From: Plutella xylostella
Lineage: Eukaryota; Arthropoda; Insecta; Lepidoptera; Plutellidae
Direction: 5' to 3'
NCBI RefSeq assembly: GCF_932276165.1
Contig: NC_064009.1
Coordinates: 5,084,001-5,148,000 of the forward strand
DNA length: 64,000 nt
Part shown: in pieces, positions 45,901 through 58,538 of the stretch
Layout of the letters: each line of letters opens with the position of its first letter
Numbering within the stretch: position 1 is the stretch's first letter
The notes under the pieces: model-generated
The model's database searches: none
Told to the model about the DNA's origin: nothing
What the model saw: the letters and a program-made list of their open reading frames with translations, nothing else
Translations under genes and position numbers: made by a program

Positions 45901-47587
45901 CAGGTGTTAGGATCGAAATTATGTAATGTTAAGCCTTTTCTTTCCGTAATTCGGGCGACTTACGAGTATTGGTGTACGCTCCCCACACCATAGGTAGGAG
46001 TTGAAATTGTACAAGTGAATAGGTATAAATTTTTTTTTTCTCAATATAGGGATCTGATGAATAGCCATCATAAAAATAATATGTAGTAGGCAAAATCGTG
46101 AATACAAATTTATATCAAATAGCGTGTGGGATGAATTCATCGATATACATACATTTAGGTACCTACGTATTAATCCGAATTTAATTAGGTCTGACGAATA
46201 TTTCAGATTCAAATATAGATCTATAGAACATACGGACATAAATAGTTTTAATAAGAGAAGAGAAAAGCAGAAATACTAAAAATTCCGTTGAAAAATACTT
46301 CTTTTGTCTTTTCCACCCAGGTTTCCACATTAGTATTTATCTTGTTTTTTCTGAACGTCAGTAATTCAACTCCTGGTTCCCTTTGTCGATGTATTCTCTG
46401 TTCAACATTACAGTGGGATGAAGAAAACAAATAGCGTTTATTACTTGTTACAACACAACAATAGTACAGAGTGAATGTTTGTTCGACAAAGCTTTTGTAA
46501 AACATAGAGGTATTCAAAGTAGAAAACAGAAAACATAATTAAGTAATATTTATAATTTGTCTGACCTGTTTGTAATTTTCTCTAAACTTTATTTGTATAA
46601 CTTGTGACTTATATAGATTGTTACAAATATGGTATATGTACTGAAGCGCGAATTAAAAAGTCGTAGAACAAAAGTGACTCAGAATCACCCCTAGAGTCAC
46701 CCTCTTTCGGCTTAGTATACGGAAATTTGCGCGTTTCCACACGGAAATATACTTTTCAACTTTCAGATTAGGTAAAAGAGGAAAATATTATACATACCGC
46801 AAAATTATGTTTGTTTCTCATGTTTCAAACATGGCACATTTCTTAAACTACACAGGGTGTCCTACCTAAATACGTAGGTCAAAAAGGCGTGAATCATGTG
46901 GTCATTCTATACAATTCATTGAAGTACCGGTTTTGCAAAATAATAAATTATCTTACCCATAACTAACGTATCCCTCAATGAAAATGCATAAACAATTCAA
47001 GAAGCTAGCAGTACTCAAGTATTTAAACAAAAAACAACGTTTTAGAAAGTAAAGAAGATGCCTAACCCGGTTGTTACAGTTAGGCAATAAAGTGGAGACA
47101 TTTGTTGTCTAGACACAATTTATTAGCAGCCCGATGTCCTAGTGTTAGCCGAACAGGGGCGGGACGTGACACAAACACACTTACATACAGTTTGGAAGGA
47201 AGGTAACAGTTTGTATTGGTACCTGAAGGCTTAGCAGCCTATTCTCACGATAAAACTTGGAAATGTACTTTTCTTGTTTCGTAAAGGTTAATCCTAAGTT
47301 GGTTTGGGAACAAGTTCAATGAAATAAGTAACAATAACAGTGGCATATCGTCGGAATACATAGTTACTTACTTTGCCTCGGTGATTTTCAGACATTAGGT
47401 TGTAAAGGACCAAATTACAAAGTCAACGTTTTAATCGTTGTAACAGACCCGTATGTACGTAATTTCATATGGCCAGCAGTACTCGTAATTTAAAGACGTT
47501 TTTTTCCATGATGAATACGTATAATTTATGTAAATCGTACCTTGTGTTTGTAAAATATGATACCGCTAAGCCAGGTATTTTTTTCAG
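45901..47587 (+). other. unc-13-4 intron 9, right part
   Basis: A lone ACAGGGTGTCCTACC at about 46853 resembles MITE ends but has no partner. Nothing else is seen. Confidence 0.5.
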
Positions 47588-47671
47588 ATTGGAGTACCTT
47601 CTGCGATGTCTGAGCCAGCTTTCTCAAATGAAAGCGTTTTGGCGATGCTGCCCTTTCAGCAAGGAGATCAG
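47588..47671 (+). CDS. unc-13-4: unc-13-4 exon 10: MUN region
   Basis: An 84-nt exon after TTTTTTTCAG. The first A completes Lys, then LEYLLRCLSQLSQMKAFWRC and CPFSKEI, leaving AG (phase 2) before GTGAGTT. The 'LE.LLRCL..L' pattern is typical of this family. The exon is less GC-rich than its neighbours and was recognised mainly through phase and motif. Confidence 0.8.
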
Positions 47672-48489
47672 GTGAGTTCTAATGAAAGTAGAAATTCTTT
47701 GAAGTCTTATCTAAGTAAAATGACATTTATTTATATGGTGAATGATAAATATTGGGTATACCTACATCTATTTGTATTTATTTATTAACTTGGATTTACA
47801 AATATATAAAAATCCAACCAAATGATAAAAAAATATGAAAATCCTCAAAAATAATAATAGAATTCGCCGAATTCCGGTGATAGATACTCGGATTTAATTA
47901 AATATTTAATGAACAGCGTCCAGCGAGGCTGAAATTCCGATAGTGCGCGGCGCTACGTCAACGTATTTTTAATTAACTATATCTACATATATACTACATA
48001 TACATACATGCTGCTCTATTTGTTGAATATCTATATTACCCGAATCTTAAATCAGGTTTAATACAGGAGAGAATGGAGCATATGCGTATTTGAACAGGTT
48101 CTTCAATTTTACCCTTACCTTTCCTACCATTATTTAAAATTTATCAACCTTTAAGTACCAATTACCGTAGGTACTCTCTTATACTCGTATAACCCAACCA
48201 CAGGATTATTGTCTAATATTTACAGTATAGAGTTATAGTCTAAAATAACACAGCTAACAAATTTTAACTTTATTAATGTGAGTACAAACCGCATCTTTAT
48301 CAATTTGAGTAATCTCTTTCAAATCAACTTTCGGGTCTCAAGAAAAAAAATGGGGTCAGTCCAGTTATTATGAAGGAATACACACTAATAGTACTAATAT
48401 TATTAACGCGAAAGTTTGTAAGATTATAATATGTTTGTAACTTAGTATGCAGGAAGCTTCTTAGTATGAAAAATCTTAAGGTTATTTGT

Positions 48490-48772
48490 TAAGGTGGGTC
48501 TACGCTAGACGAACCGAGCACGAGCCGAACACAATTCGTATAGTGTGGACCGACCGACAAGCCTCGAACGAGCGCGCTGCGAACATTTCGTTCGTGCTCG
48601 GCTGCGTTCCGCCTGTTGTCGGTTTTTTGACGAACACAAAGGGTTCGTTTGCTTTGCGTTCGAGGACAGTGATCGTTGTAGGTTCGTTGTACGTCCGCAC
48701 TTGACACCGTGAACGACGAAACCTGAATGGCTCCGCTCGTGCTCGGTTCGTCTAGCGTAGACCCATCTTTAA
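48490..48772. mobile_element. MITE with inverted ends, CpG-rich interior
   Basis: AAGGTGGGTCTACGCTAGAC, continuing GAACCGAGCACGAGC, on the left; GCTCGTGCTCGGTTCGTCTA, continuing GCGTAGACCCATCTTT, on the right. The interior contains repeated GTTCGT/ACGAAC words. A TAA flanks both sides, which would fit a PIF/Harbinger-type target but is short. Confidence 0.65.
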
Positions 48773-49439
48773 GTTTTATACTTAATTGAGACTCATATGT
48801 AGACACATATTTACATCAGTACTAGTAATCTGAGACTAGTAAGGTAGGTACTATGTGAACAACTATACATAGTAAAATTACTTTAGCTTATATGTGTATC
48901 CAATTACACATTGTTGATGACACCATATGTTCAAAGCTCAGGAGAAATATGACGATAATTGTTCGATGAATTTGTTATGTAATATATCGTCGCAGTCCTA
49001 GAACAATGACGGATCTGCAAAACAGCAACTTTACAGGAGAGCCAGTTAAAGTTTTTAAACAACGTTTTGTTCGATAAAATGAAAACGGCTGAAGCGATTC
49101 ATTTGAAATTTGGTCACATTATTATACGAATGGACTTTTGCAATATAGCCTGTATAATTAGTCTGTAATAAGTCTAGGTTTCCTGAAAAATCAGATAGGT
49201 CATTGTTCTATGTATCCTACTATGTCGCATTATATGATACGTCGTTTTTTTACGGACTTTTATTGCGTATCTAATGGCGTATTATACTTTTCGTCGTTGT
49301 TTTAGGGAATATATGGAAAAATTCAAAGACGGATCTTTAAATAACCTATTTAGGAGGGTGCTGATTGCGCTATATTATTTGTTGTTTAGGTCCTATGTTT
49401 TTTTACCAAATACAATTATTTTATAAAATGTTTTTTGAA

Positions 49440-49850
49440 GACCCCATTGTGTCCAAGCATCAGCCAATAATCATCCAATGCTAAACATAGGCCTCTCCCA
49501 ATGAGCTCCACAACACTCGGTCCTCGAGCTTCCTCATCCAGCCACTACTGGCTACCAGCCTACGGTTGTCCTTATTTGTGACTCGAGAATTCGTCGACCC
49601 CAACGGTTATTGGTTCTTCGGCAGATATAGCCAGCCCACTGCCACTTCAGCTTGCACATTTTGACAGATATGTCGGTAACCTTAGTCCTCTGACGGATAC
49701 CCTCATTTCTGATACGATCCATCAGAGAAACCCCAAGCATAGCACGCTGAGCGACTTTAAATCGGTGGACCAGTACTACCCACCTATCTGCCCCATACGT
49801 CATCACTAGCAAGATGCACTGGTTGAAGAAGACTTTTGTCTTCAGGCTCT
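49440..49850 (-). mobile_element. Antisense LINE RT C-terminal fragment
   Basis: Minus-strand translation contains TYGADRWVVLVHRFKVAQRA, MLGVSLMDRIRNEGIRQRTK and LKWQWAGYICRRTNNRWGRR, the C-terminal signature of RTE-like LINEs common in Lepidoptera. It has stops and no RT core. It lies inside the 48983-52325 element. Confidence 0.7.
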
Positions 49851-49864
49851 AATGATAAAAGTCT

Positions 49865-50900
49865 TCTTCTCTGATCAGGGATGGCCGAGGAGAATATGTG
49901 ACGGAGTTTCCCAACTCAATTGTGACATTTGTGACCTTTTGCTGGGCAAAGGTCTCTTCCTGGGTCTTCCAGCTATCCCTGTTCATGGCCTCCTCATTCC
50001 AGTTCCTACTAAACACGTCTAGGTCATCCCGTTATCTTCTTCTGGGTCTGCCCCTGTGCCGGCGGCCGTTATCGGCTACCCATTTGGTAGCATTTTTACC
50101 CTACCTATTCGGCTGCATACGACAGACGTGCGCCGCCCAGTCTCACTTCAGTTTGGCGGTCTTAGCACCCACGAAAAAGGACGCTATCTCGCCCAAATAA
50201 ATTACTCATTGACATATTGTATTTCCTACCTATCTACCTCAACCCTACGTTTCGTGCTGTCAGGTCTGTTGTCTTCGAACGGTTCACCGTTCAAGGTTTA
50301 GTCCAACTTAAAGGCTTGCCGTGGATAGCTCTCGCAACATTTGTTGGAGCTCGGTCGTTGAGTGGGAGAATAGGGAAATATCGTCCGCAAAGCCGAGGTT
50401 TGACTATTTTTTACTTCCAAAATTGATGCCCTTGTCCTCCCAGGACTGTGTCAACTTCTTGAAGACCTCTTTGAGGAAAATTGTAAAGCGTGTACAGCGA
50501 GGGTCGCCTTGTATGACACCCTTTTCAATCGGAAACGTTGGACCAGTACCAGGTTTTTCCAATTTCACGTTGGCTGAGCTGTTTATAGTACCAACGAGTT
50601 CGATGTAGGTTGGATGAATTTTGTGGTGTTAAGGGCGGAAAGTATTGCTTGATGGTAGATACTGTCGAAACCTTTTGTATAGTCAATAAATACATGGTAA
50701 AGTGGTGTGTGAACTTTTCAATAATCTGATTGAGCGTGTATAGAGGGTTCGCGGTACAATAACTAGGTCGGAAACCGGCTTGTTCTGGTGGTTGATGTTA
50801 GTTCAGCAGAAAACGGATGTGATTGTGAATTATTTATACATGTGTGATGTCAAGCTAACGGGTCTATAGTTTCCGAGGTCGGATTATGGAGAAGTAAGTA
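49865..50900 (-). mobile_element. Antisense decayed RTE-like reverse transcriptase
   Basis: Read on the minus strand from about 50890 it shows GNYRPVSLTSHMYK, a 'TKxFDS' region, FPIEKGV.QGD near 50540-50490, FADDISLFSHST near 50385 (catalytic DD), and the tail NRWG...RRHRGRPRRRWRDD near 50100-50000, with many frameshifts and stops. It is a separate copy from the fragment at 49440-49850, because both carry the same C-terminal region. Confidence 0.7.
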
Positions 50901-50979
50901 TAATGTGAGAATTATAGAATTTGCGGGGAATTTTTACTGAAATGAATACGTGAATAAAGTGGGCTCACCTATTTTTAAG

Positions 50980-51333
50980 AGGAAAAGCCCCAGTATCAAT
51001 CGAATGCTGGTGATTGTGAAACAGCTGAGGATAATTATCATCCCCAAGCAGTTCAAGATGATCCTTACATAGCTACGGATAAGATGATACCAATTTCCTT
51101 AATTATTTACTGCCCGCAAACAGTAAATTCACTGCTGTCCGATCACGTTGACTCCCCCGCGATGCCATTCACCCTAGAACTAGAGAATTTACTGATTGTG
51201 GTCTGTCAATGAAGGAAATTGCTGTCATCTTATCCGTAGCCATGTAAGGATCCTCTCAAACTGCTTCGCGATGGTCATTATCCTCAGCTGTTTGACAATC
51301 ACCAGCATTCGGTTGATGCTAGGACTTTTCCTT
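50980..51333. repeat. Fold-back repeat with about 150-bp arms
   Basis: GGAAAAGCCCCAGTATCAAT, continuing CGAATGCTGGTGATTGTGAA, on the left is inverted at the right (TGACAATCACCAGCATTCGG, then GCTAGGACTTTTCC). Arms of about 150 bp with scattered mismatches surround a spacer of about 55 bp. Confidence 0.6.
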
Positions 51334-52326
51334 TGCAGTTGATGTAACGGTAGCTGTTAATACAGAAATTTAATGTTTGATGTGGATTCTACGGCTGACT
51401 TGGTTTGTATGTTTGGTAACTCATGCAAATGGCTGGAAAAACATAATTCCAAACCTACCCGCATGGTACCGTGCTCCCATCGTCACCTGCCTCTGGCAGT
51501 AGAGTTGATGAACAACAAAAGTACTTAAGTACATAATTTTACATTGTTTTTTAGCATATAGTTTTAAAAACATAATAAATTAGCAAAAATATACTGAAAA
51601 ATCATAAATTTATTTATTTTCCATTGAAAATACGTGATATTATGAAAGAACAACGACGTTTCCTAAAATAATTCCAAAGAATAACGACGGTTATCTACAC
51701 ACGTCTACCACTTATCCATAGAACAATGACGGTATATACAAAACACCAATAGTTAGGACAAAGAACATAGTCGTATTTGAAATACCGTCACTAAATTTAA
51801 CAAACAAACAATATTGTTTTTTTAATACACCGTACCTAATTATTACTAACTTCTCAATGATTTTAGCGAAAACTAGGGCTTTTATTTTTTTTAAACAAAG
51901 TTCCAAGAATAACGACGGATTTAAGAGACCGTCTTTGTTCTATGGGAGAAGTATTAAAAAAATATTTACTTGGAAAACAGAACTTTTTAAATAATAATTA
52001 TAGCAAAAAAACATTTTAAGTACTCATTACGTGTTCCATGTGCTCCTACAGAGAACACTGACAGAACAAACAAACCGTCGCGCGGCAGCGGGTCGCGGGG
52101 GGCGAGGATCACCGCGGAACATGGACGGGACGGCACAAACGCCCATGTTCTACGCGAAAAAATCAAAACCGTCAGTGTTCGACTCTGTATTTCGCTTATT
52201 ATAAAAGATTAAAAAAAAACTTTTGTTGTATAGGTAAATAATGAAATTTTAAAGAAGAATCTGCAATAATCCGAAAATCGAAAAAAATCAGATCCGTCAC
52301 TGTTCTACGACTGCGACGATATTCAG

Positions 52327-53448
52327 TAGCACTATAATATTACATTTGAGGTTGGTTTGATATTTAATATTAAATACATTCGTATGCCTTGTTAGCGTTG
52401 AATAATAGTTACTTTTAAATGTATGAAATGTGCCCCTCTTACTCGCATCTATGTGTATTAAATTTAAAACAACATGTTTTATGTGTATAAAAGCGGAGCT
52501 TAAACGTACTTAAAAGATCCAGGTATTACGGCTACGACGACCGAGGCTCGGCTCGGAACGTGATGTGAGTCACAATGTTTTTATCCAAGTAATGGAAAAT
52601 TATAAAATAAAACTAAGTTAACAGAAAATCCTTTTGAAGTTGATCCATCAGAACACCAGTCAATACTTGCGGATGTACTCAAAATAATAAACACAAAAAA
52701 GGACTTATATACCTACTTACGAGTATAGTTGCAGTATAGTTGAAATGGTATGAAATTATTGAAACTCACATTTTATTCCAAATACCTACTAATCGAGCCT
52801 ACACAAAACAGATACAATACAGGGTTACATCCTAAGATGTAGCAGTAAGCGGTATGTTGCGACGAGTGAGTCAACAGTGCGGAGTGAGCTAGGGTGAATA
52901 TTTGAAAACGAGTGTTTTTGCCTCATTTACCTGGCATTTTTCAAAATTGAACTCTAGCCCTTTTGCTGTAAACTCGTGCTTAGGGAAATCGAAGATTACC
53001 TATATAATGTGATTTGCCTCATGTTTTGACGAGTAGTTTGTGAGATACGGTAAGTGAATTAATGAGCCTGCCAAACGAATGAGGAATAAGCCAGAACAAT
53101 GAGAACATGCAGACATATAAATTAGGCTCGGCCAGATCAATTATAAATTATTCATTACGTCGTAATAAATAAAGTCTAATTCAAAAAATGTTTATTCAAT
53201 CAAGTTAAGTAAAAAATGTTTTTAAACATAAAATCAAATACAGATCTTCTAACATTATTTTAAACACAACCAGCATTTTTTAAAATAAATCAGTTAGGAT
53301 AATTAAAAATAATATGAGATAGTTAGGTAACATGCTCTTAAAAATAACACAATATTTAATCGTTTCGAGGTAAATTAAATTCTTTACAATACTCAGTCTT
53401 TTCACACAAACTCAACGTCACTCAATCAAATTTAATCTTCTCAACCCA
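52327..53448 (+). other. Intron 10 spacer between two transposons
   Basis: AT-rich; no feature recognised. Confidence 0.5.
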
Positions 53449-55439
53449 TTGGAAATTAAAAACAAATGTAAAAAAATGTTTTGTCCCTATCTATACGGTG
53501 CATCTTTATTCGCCCTGAAGAAAAAAGACGGGGGCATCCGACCTATTGCCGTTGGTAATGTTATCCGGCGTCTAGTGGCTAAACTGGGATGTCGGGCGGT
53601 CAGGGAGGGGATGTCGTCCTATTTGCAGCCTCGGCAGTTGGGTTTCGGTGTTCCTTAGGGATGTGAAGCTGCAATCCATGCCACTAGATCTTTTGCATTA
53701 TCCAGAGGCAATTCGGATGATGTAATTGTTAAGGTGGATATCCGCAACGCGTTCAATACCGTTGAGCGGGACACGGTTTTGTCTAAGGTTCTAGAAAAAT
53801 ACCTTCTCTTTATCCGTTTCTTCATCAATGCTATTCGAGACCGAGTAATTTATTCTTTGGTGATAGCTTGATGGAGTCTCGGGTAGGAGTGCAGCAAGGA
53901 GATCCTTTGGGACCACTTCTTTTTAGCTTGGCAATTCAGGACGTGATTGTCGCGCTTCGCTCTCCTCTTAACGTGTGGTATTTGGACGACGGCACCATCG
54001 GGGGTAGACCTGAAGTTGTGTCTGAGGACTTACGCTCACTAGCAGAGGGCTTCAGGAGAATGGGTCTGGAAGTAAATGCCCAAAAGTGTGAGTTATACTC
54101 GTGCTCTGGTCTGGCATCTCAGGAGATTTTGTCACAGGTGGAATCGGTAGTACCAGGCCTCAAGATTTTGGACAGAAGTAATTTCTTGCTTCTGGGTGCG
54201 CCAATTTTTGCCGAAGGCATTCCTGAGGTGCTTGCTTCTAAAATGAGAGCTTTGCGAGCGACTAAATGTCACTTAAGCCAACTTTCAGCCCACGTTGCGT
54301 TGACGATACTACGTAGTTGTCTGTCCATGCCCAGAATGACGTACACCTTGCGGACGGCACCTGTGTGGTTATACAGACAAGAAACCGCTGGGTATGATGC
54401 CATTTTGAAAGATTTGTCGGAGACTGTTCTGAACATTGAAATGACATCTTCTCAGTGGTCCCAGGCATCGTTACCTATTAGACACGGTGGGTTGGGGATC
54501 CGTCGTTTGCAGGACACCGAGCTGCCAGCATTTCTGTCCTCATCGTTTCGGGTACTAGACCTCGTCACTCGCATTTTAACTATTCATGGTGACGGATTTA
54601 GTATTCCCTTCGCAGAGGAGGCATTGGAGTTGTGGCAGGCTCGTTGTCCTGGGAGCGATCTCCCCGAGACACCGCAGTCTCAGCGGAGTTGGGATGAGGT
54701 ATTATGCAACAACGCAATTGATTATTTATTGAGCAGCCAATCAGGTGTAGAACTTGCGCGTTTGCGAGCCGTTACCCAGCCTGAGTCAGGCATATGGCTT
54801 CATGCCTTGCCTTCGCCGCAGTTGGGGACCCTCATGGATGACGACTCTCTGCGCGTGGCGGTTGCGTTGCGTCTGGGTTGCAACGTTTGTCATCCTCATC
54901 GTTGTGTTTGCGGCGCGCAGGTGGATGCTAGAGGTCGGCATGGGTTACATTGCGTTCGTAGTGCGGGTAGACTTTCTCGCCATTGCTCTATTAACGACAT
55001 TGTTAAGAGAGCACTCATAGCCGCGAACATCCCGAGTGTTTTGGAGCCACAGGGTCTTAGTAGGACAGATGGTAAGCGCCCTGATGGTCTCATAATGATT
55101 CCCTGGGAGAGGGGCCGCTGTCTGCCTCACGTGGCTTCCACTTCACTGACTCCTGGCGCAGCTGCAGAAGAGGCTGCGAGATTGAAGTGCCAAAAGTACG
55201 GTCCGCTTTTGAGCAGTTATATTTTTGCCCCACTTGCTCTGGAGACCACGGGTGTGTGGGGAGTACAGGGCAAGGCCTTTGTAAAGGAAATAGGACGCCG
55301 CTTGAGGAACCGTGGTCTTGACTTCCGCTCTGGGGCATATCTCATGCAGAGGATCTCCTTGGCGGTTCAGCGTGGAAACGCTGCAAGCGTCTTGGGGACT
55401 TTTGGGTCGGATATGGCCCGAGTCGGATTGGTAGTGTAG
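53449..55439 (+). mobile_element. Decayed reverse transcriptase element with restriction-like endonuclease
   Basis: The frame opens with FALKKKDGGIRPIAVGNVIR (RT fingers), is broken by TAG at about 53657, continues with VKVDIRNAFNTVERDTV, shifts frame near 53840, then runs open for 523 codons. That ORF has GVQQGDPLGPLLFSL, the catalytic box YLDD at 53979-53990, and a thumb region. A Cys/His cluster follows (CNVCHPHRCVCG...GRHGLHC), then RPDG with WERGR at about 55077-55115, a PD-(D/E)xK-type endonuclease signature. The usual acidic 'WDVT'-like strand after it is missing (GRCLPHVAST), suggesting a local deletion. Inactive copy. Confidence 0.75.
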
Positions 55440-55740
55440 GAATTACATAAAAAAATGACATTTATTTATATTTTTAAATTATTTAGACCATTGTTGACAT
55501 TTGTTTTAATTATTTTTGTGACTTAGCTTAATATTAATGTTTATGTTTTGTGTTTTGACTTATTTTTCGTAGTTTTAATTTGATTTTATTTAATTTGTAT
55601 TATTATCTTAATTTTGCATGAATAAATATCGAATGTAATACTCGAAGAATCTAAAGCGAAGAAGGTAAGTGATTATCTATCAACATTGAGTACGACCGAG
55701 TCCGCGTTGTTCTATGTCTATCAATCTAAAACAGTCTCTT

Positions 55741-55962
55741 AAATATACAAGGTGTTGCAAAAAGGGTATACTAAGCCGAAACCTACATGTGCAGCATGGT
55801 ATATCTAAGCCCGAAACTGTAATCAGAATTTCAAAATTCGTGAAAAAAATTATTAATTTTTCGCGAATTTCCAAATTCTGATTTCAGTTTCAGGCTTAGA
55901 TATACCATGCTGCACATGTAGGTTTCGGCTTAGTATACCAATTTTGCAACACCCTGTATTTA
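55741..55962. mobile_element. MITE, near-perfect 220-bp palindrome
   Basis: The left AAATATACAAGGTGTTGCAA matches inverted TTGCAACACCCTGTATTT on the right. The arms continue through GGTATACTAAGCCGAAACCT and CATGTGCAGCATGGTATATC to an AT spacer at about 55845-55860. The ends resemble those of the 1.6-kb fold-back (ACAGGGTG). Confidence 0.75.
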
Positions 55963-56141
55963 TTTCTTGGTAACAGCAAATATATTTAAGAGACTGTTAT
56001 TGTAAGCAGCATGTTAATATAAAAAATAGCAAACATGGGAATGTACGAATAGGAACTTTCATTGGTCTTAACAAAATAAATAACAATCTTAAGAGATGAG
56101 AAAGTGCAGGGATGACGACAGGGATTCACGATGCAGAAACA

Positions 56142-56910
56142 TTATGTAAAAATATTTAAATCATGGTCAGAGTCATCGTCATCAAGCCAATAAGATTTTA
56201 TGTTTTGGAGGTCAACACTAACATGGTCTTCCCCGATATCATAATTATCCGTGAGATTTCCTGTGGTTTTTGCACTTTGCGCTTCTATTGTTTCTGTCGT
56301 GGATGAATTTTTATTTTTTCCATATGGTAATCGCATATTTCTGAGTACATTCCATCGACCTCTGATTATTTGTGGGCTATTAGCATCAACTTTCGTGATT
56401 GTTCGTTCTTTCATAATACCTCGGTTTTTTTTAGTTGTTTTATTCTCTTCGTCTAGTTTTCTATTTTGCACTTTCCCTGTCCAAAAAGATGCTCCCACTT
56501 CTACATTTCGTGCTTCACTTAATGGCGTTACATCAACTTCTTTCTGTTTAGTGGTATCCATGCGATAGTATCCAAGATGCTTATTATGCTTACACATTAC
56601 TGGTGTGTACAGACATTCCTTTTGTGTGCAACTCTGTTTTCTGACAGCCAGTACATCAGAATTCTTGTTCCAAATAATTTGATGCATTTTCATACAGCCC
56701 GGGAAGCATTTTACTTCTTGGGGAAAAAGTAAGTCTTTTTCATTAACATCATACTCAGATACTCTTTTCAGTATAATGTTTTTTATGTTTTGTTCTAGTA
56801 CTTCCATAAAATCAGTTATAGTTTTAATATCTTTACCTTGAGATACAGCTCGATCAGCAGTGCGTTTTAGTACAGCACCAACGCCGTCTGGTGCACCTTT
56901 TCCGTGTCCT
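56142..56910 (-). pseudogene. Transposon-associated ORF of unknown function, minus strand
   Basis: An open frame of 221 codons from ATG at 56807, extendable upstream without a stop to about 56910, where it reads HGKGAPDGVGAVLKRTADRA. That string and what follows (VSQGKDIKTITDFMEVL) belong to a repeat-derived protein class I have seen in many insects and fish but cannot name. Downstream there is a Cys-containing stretch (CFPGCMKMH, CTQKECLYTPVMCKHNKH) and an acidic C-terminus (DDDDSDHDLN). It has no visible promoter and sits among transposon debris, so it is most likely the 3' part of a transposon gene. Confidence 0.45.
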
Positions 56911-57005
56911 GCTTACCTGTACCGCCTTCGAGATGCCATGTCAGTGCTTCCTTTGGGACGTTTTCAGTACGCCTGAGTACGTGTCCAAACCAGCCTAGCG
57001 TAGAC
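56880..57005 (-). mobile_element. Antisense LINE C-terminal scrap
   Basis: The complement reads GWFGHVLRRTENVPKEALTW, a 'W.GHV.RR.EN' motif from LINE RT C-termini. It adjoins, and may overlap, the 5' side of the minus-strand ORF at 56142-56807. Confidence 0.5.
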
Positions 57006-58538
57006 ATAAGTCTTTAATTATAATTGGTCTGGCATCAACAAATTCATCTGGCATTATGTACCAGATAAAAACAGACAAATGAGTGGCAGATAAATGAGTT
57101 TTTACATAAAAACAATAAATTATTAATTAAATTGTGAACTTAATCATCTACCTTGTTATGGAAAAGGGTAGAATACAGTGTGATCACGTATGTGGTTAAG
57201 TAACGAAACAGAAGTATCATCAGCAAGCATGTAGGGCAGGACATATAAATTAGGACACTTACCGTACAAAGTCCAGATTATCTGCTTGCTATCACAATTT
57301 ATCGTCGTCACAAATCGCACGCGGACGGTGCACTCTGCCGGCAGACGGGCGGTGGACTGACCTGATTGAACTCGAACGCAAGTTCAAAAATATTCAACCC
57401 TTCAATGGTGGCGTTCGTGAAAAGACACGGCCAGACAAATTAGTTTTTATGGTGCGGACGTTTTGAAAAGCTTAATAACTTTTATTGTATTATATTTAGA
57501 GGACAATGAATATTAAGGACTTCACGAGTATATATTGAAATATAAAGGATTTATATTTTAATGTTTTCAAAGCGAACATTGTAAGACTTATGAACTAAAA
57601 TGTATACGAAATTGGAGTTTGGACGCGCCATATAAATGGGATTTGAGTGTTATCTGGTCATACATTTTTTTAATTTTATATGAATCGTTGTAAAACTGTA
57701 AATAGGCCTTGATAGAGAATTTCATTTTACATGTACCATACAAATATAGCCTCAAAATTCGAAAAAATAAGTAGATTCTCCCGATGAAAACTGACAAATT
57801 TAGCGCTCCAAATATTCACCCGCTATCATCATTGATTCCCGACGTCGGCTGCCGGTCACGATCCTTGTCTTTGTGGGATGACGGTGTGTTTACACTGTTG
57901 CTGGAGCTCTCGATCTCGTTCAGTGTAGCTCTAGTAGTTGTAACGATTATGTAAAAAGGTTGTTGCTTACTAAATTATTAGTAAGTATTATTGAGAGGTA
58001 TTTAAGAATAGAAGTTCTAATACTATTAATCTGATTAAAAATCTGCTAAGAAGCCTCACAGGAGAGAGTGCAGCAAATAGTGCGTCGCCTATCTTTTACC
58101 TGATTGTAGTCCTATAATACTAGGATATGTCTAGATACTACGACGGCAAGATTGCTTTCTTGGTAAAGTTATGAGAAATAACTCTTTAACACTCGTTAAA
58201 GGCATCTGCTGTCTGGATGTCGATAAAGTGAAGATATTCATTTAGTTCATAACATAACATGGTGTGTAGGATCTATTGAAGAAACTACTTGAAGGTGCTT
58301 TACACAGTACAATCTTTCGAAGCTTTAAGCTGCTTATGTGGGTACATCTACTGAACAAAACTATTCGAAATTCTGTAGAAAACTGTTTCACGTTTCTTTC
58401 CAACCATTTCTTTGACAAAGTCTTAACAATAGGTCTCCAGCGCAACAAAGCATTACTTTATGTTCCCTGAACTTTGTTAAATACTTTTAAAGCTGTATTC
58501 ATTTTGTAAGTTATTTATTCTGTCTGTGGTCCGTCCAG
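57006..58538 (+). other. unc-13-4 intron 10, right end
   Basis: No gene or repeat recognised; short GC-richer patches at 57310-57365 and 57840-57900 lack coding features. Confidence 0.5.

Larger units (their letters stand above)
48983..52326. mobile_element. Probable 3.3-kb DNA transposon with clustered subterminal motif
   Basis: ATATCGTCGCAGTCCTAGAA, continuing CAATGACGGATCTG, at the left is inverted at 52290-52326 (CAGATCCGTCACTGTTCTAC, then GACTGCGACGATAT). A motif like GAACAATGACGG recurs near both ends in both orientations (about 49000, 49200, 51650, 51720, 51900, 52165, 52295), as transposase-binding subterminal repeats do. The centre now holds antisense LINE fragments and a fold-back repeat. 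No transposase was recognised. Confidence 0.5.

Noticed and set aside
46850..46880. ACAGGGTGTCCTACC as a MITE end
   Set aside because: No inverted partner found nearby.
51712..51906. 64-codon minus-strand frame
   Set aside because: AT-rich stretch within the right subterminal part of the 3.3-kb element, no motif.
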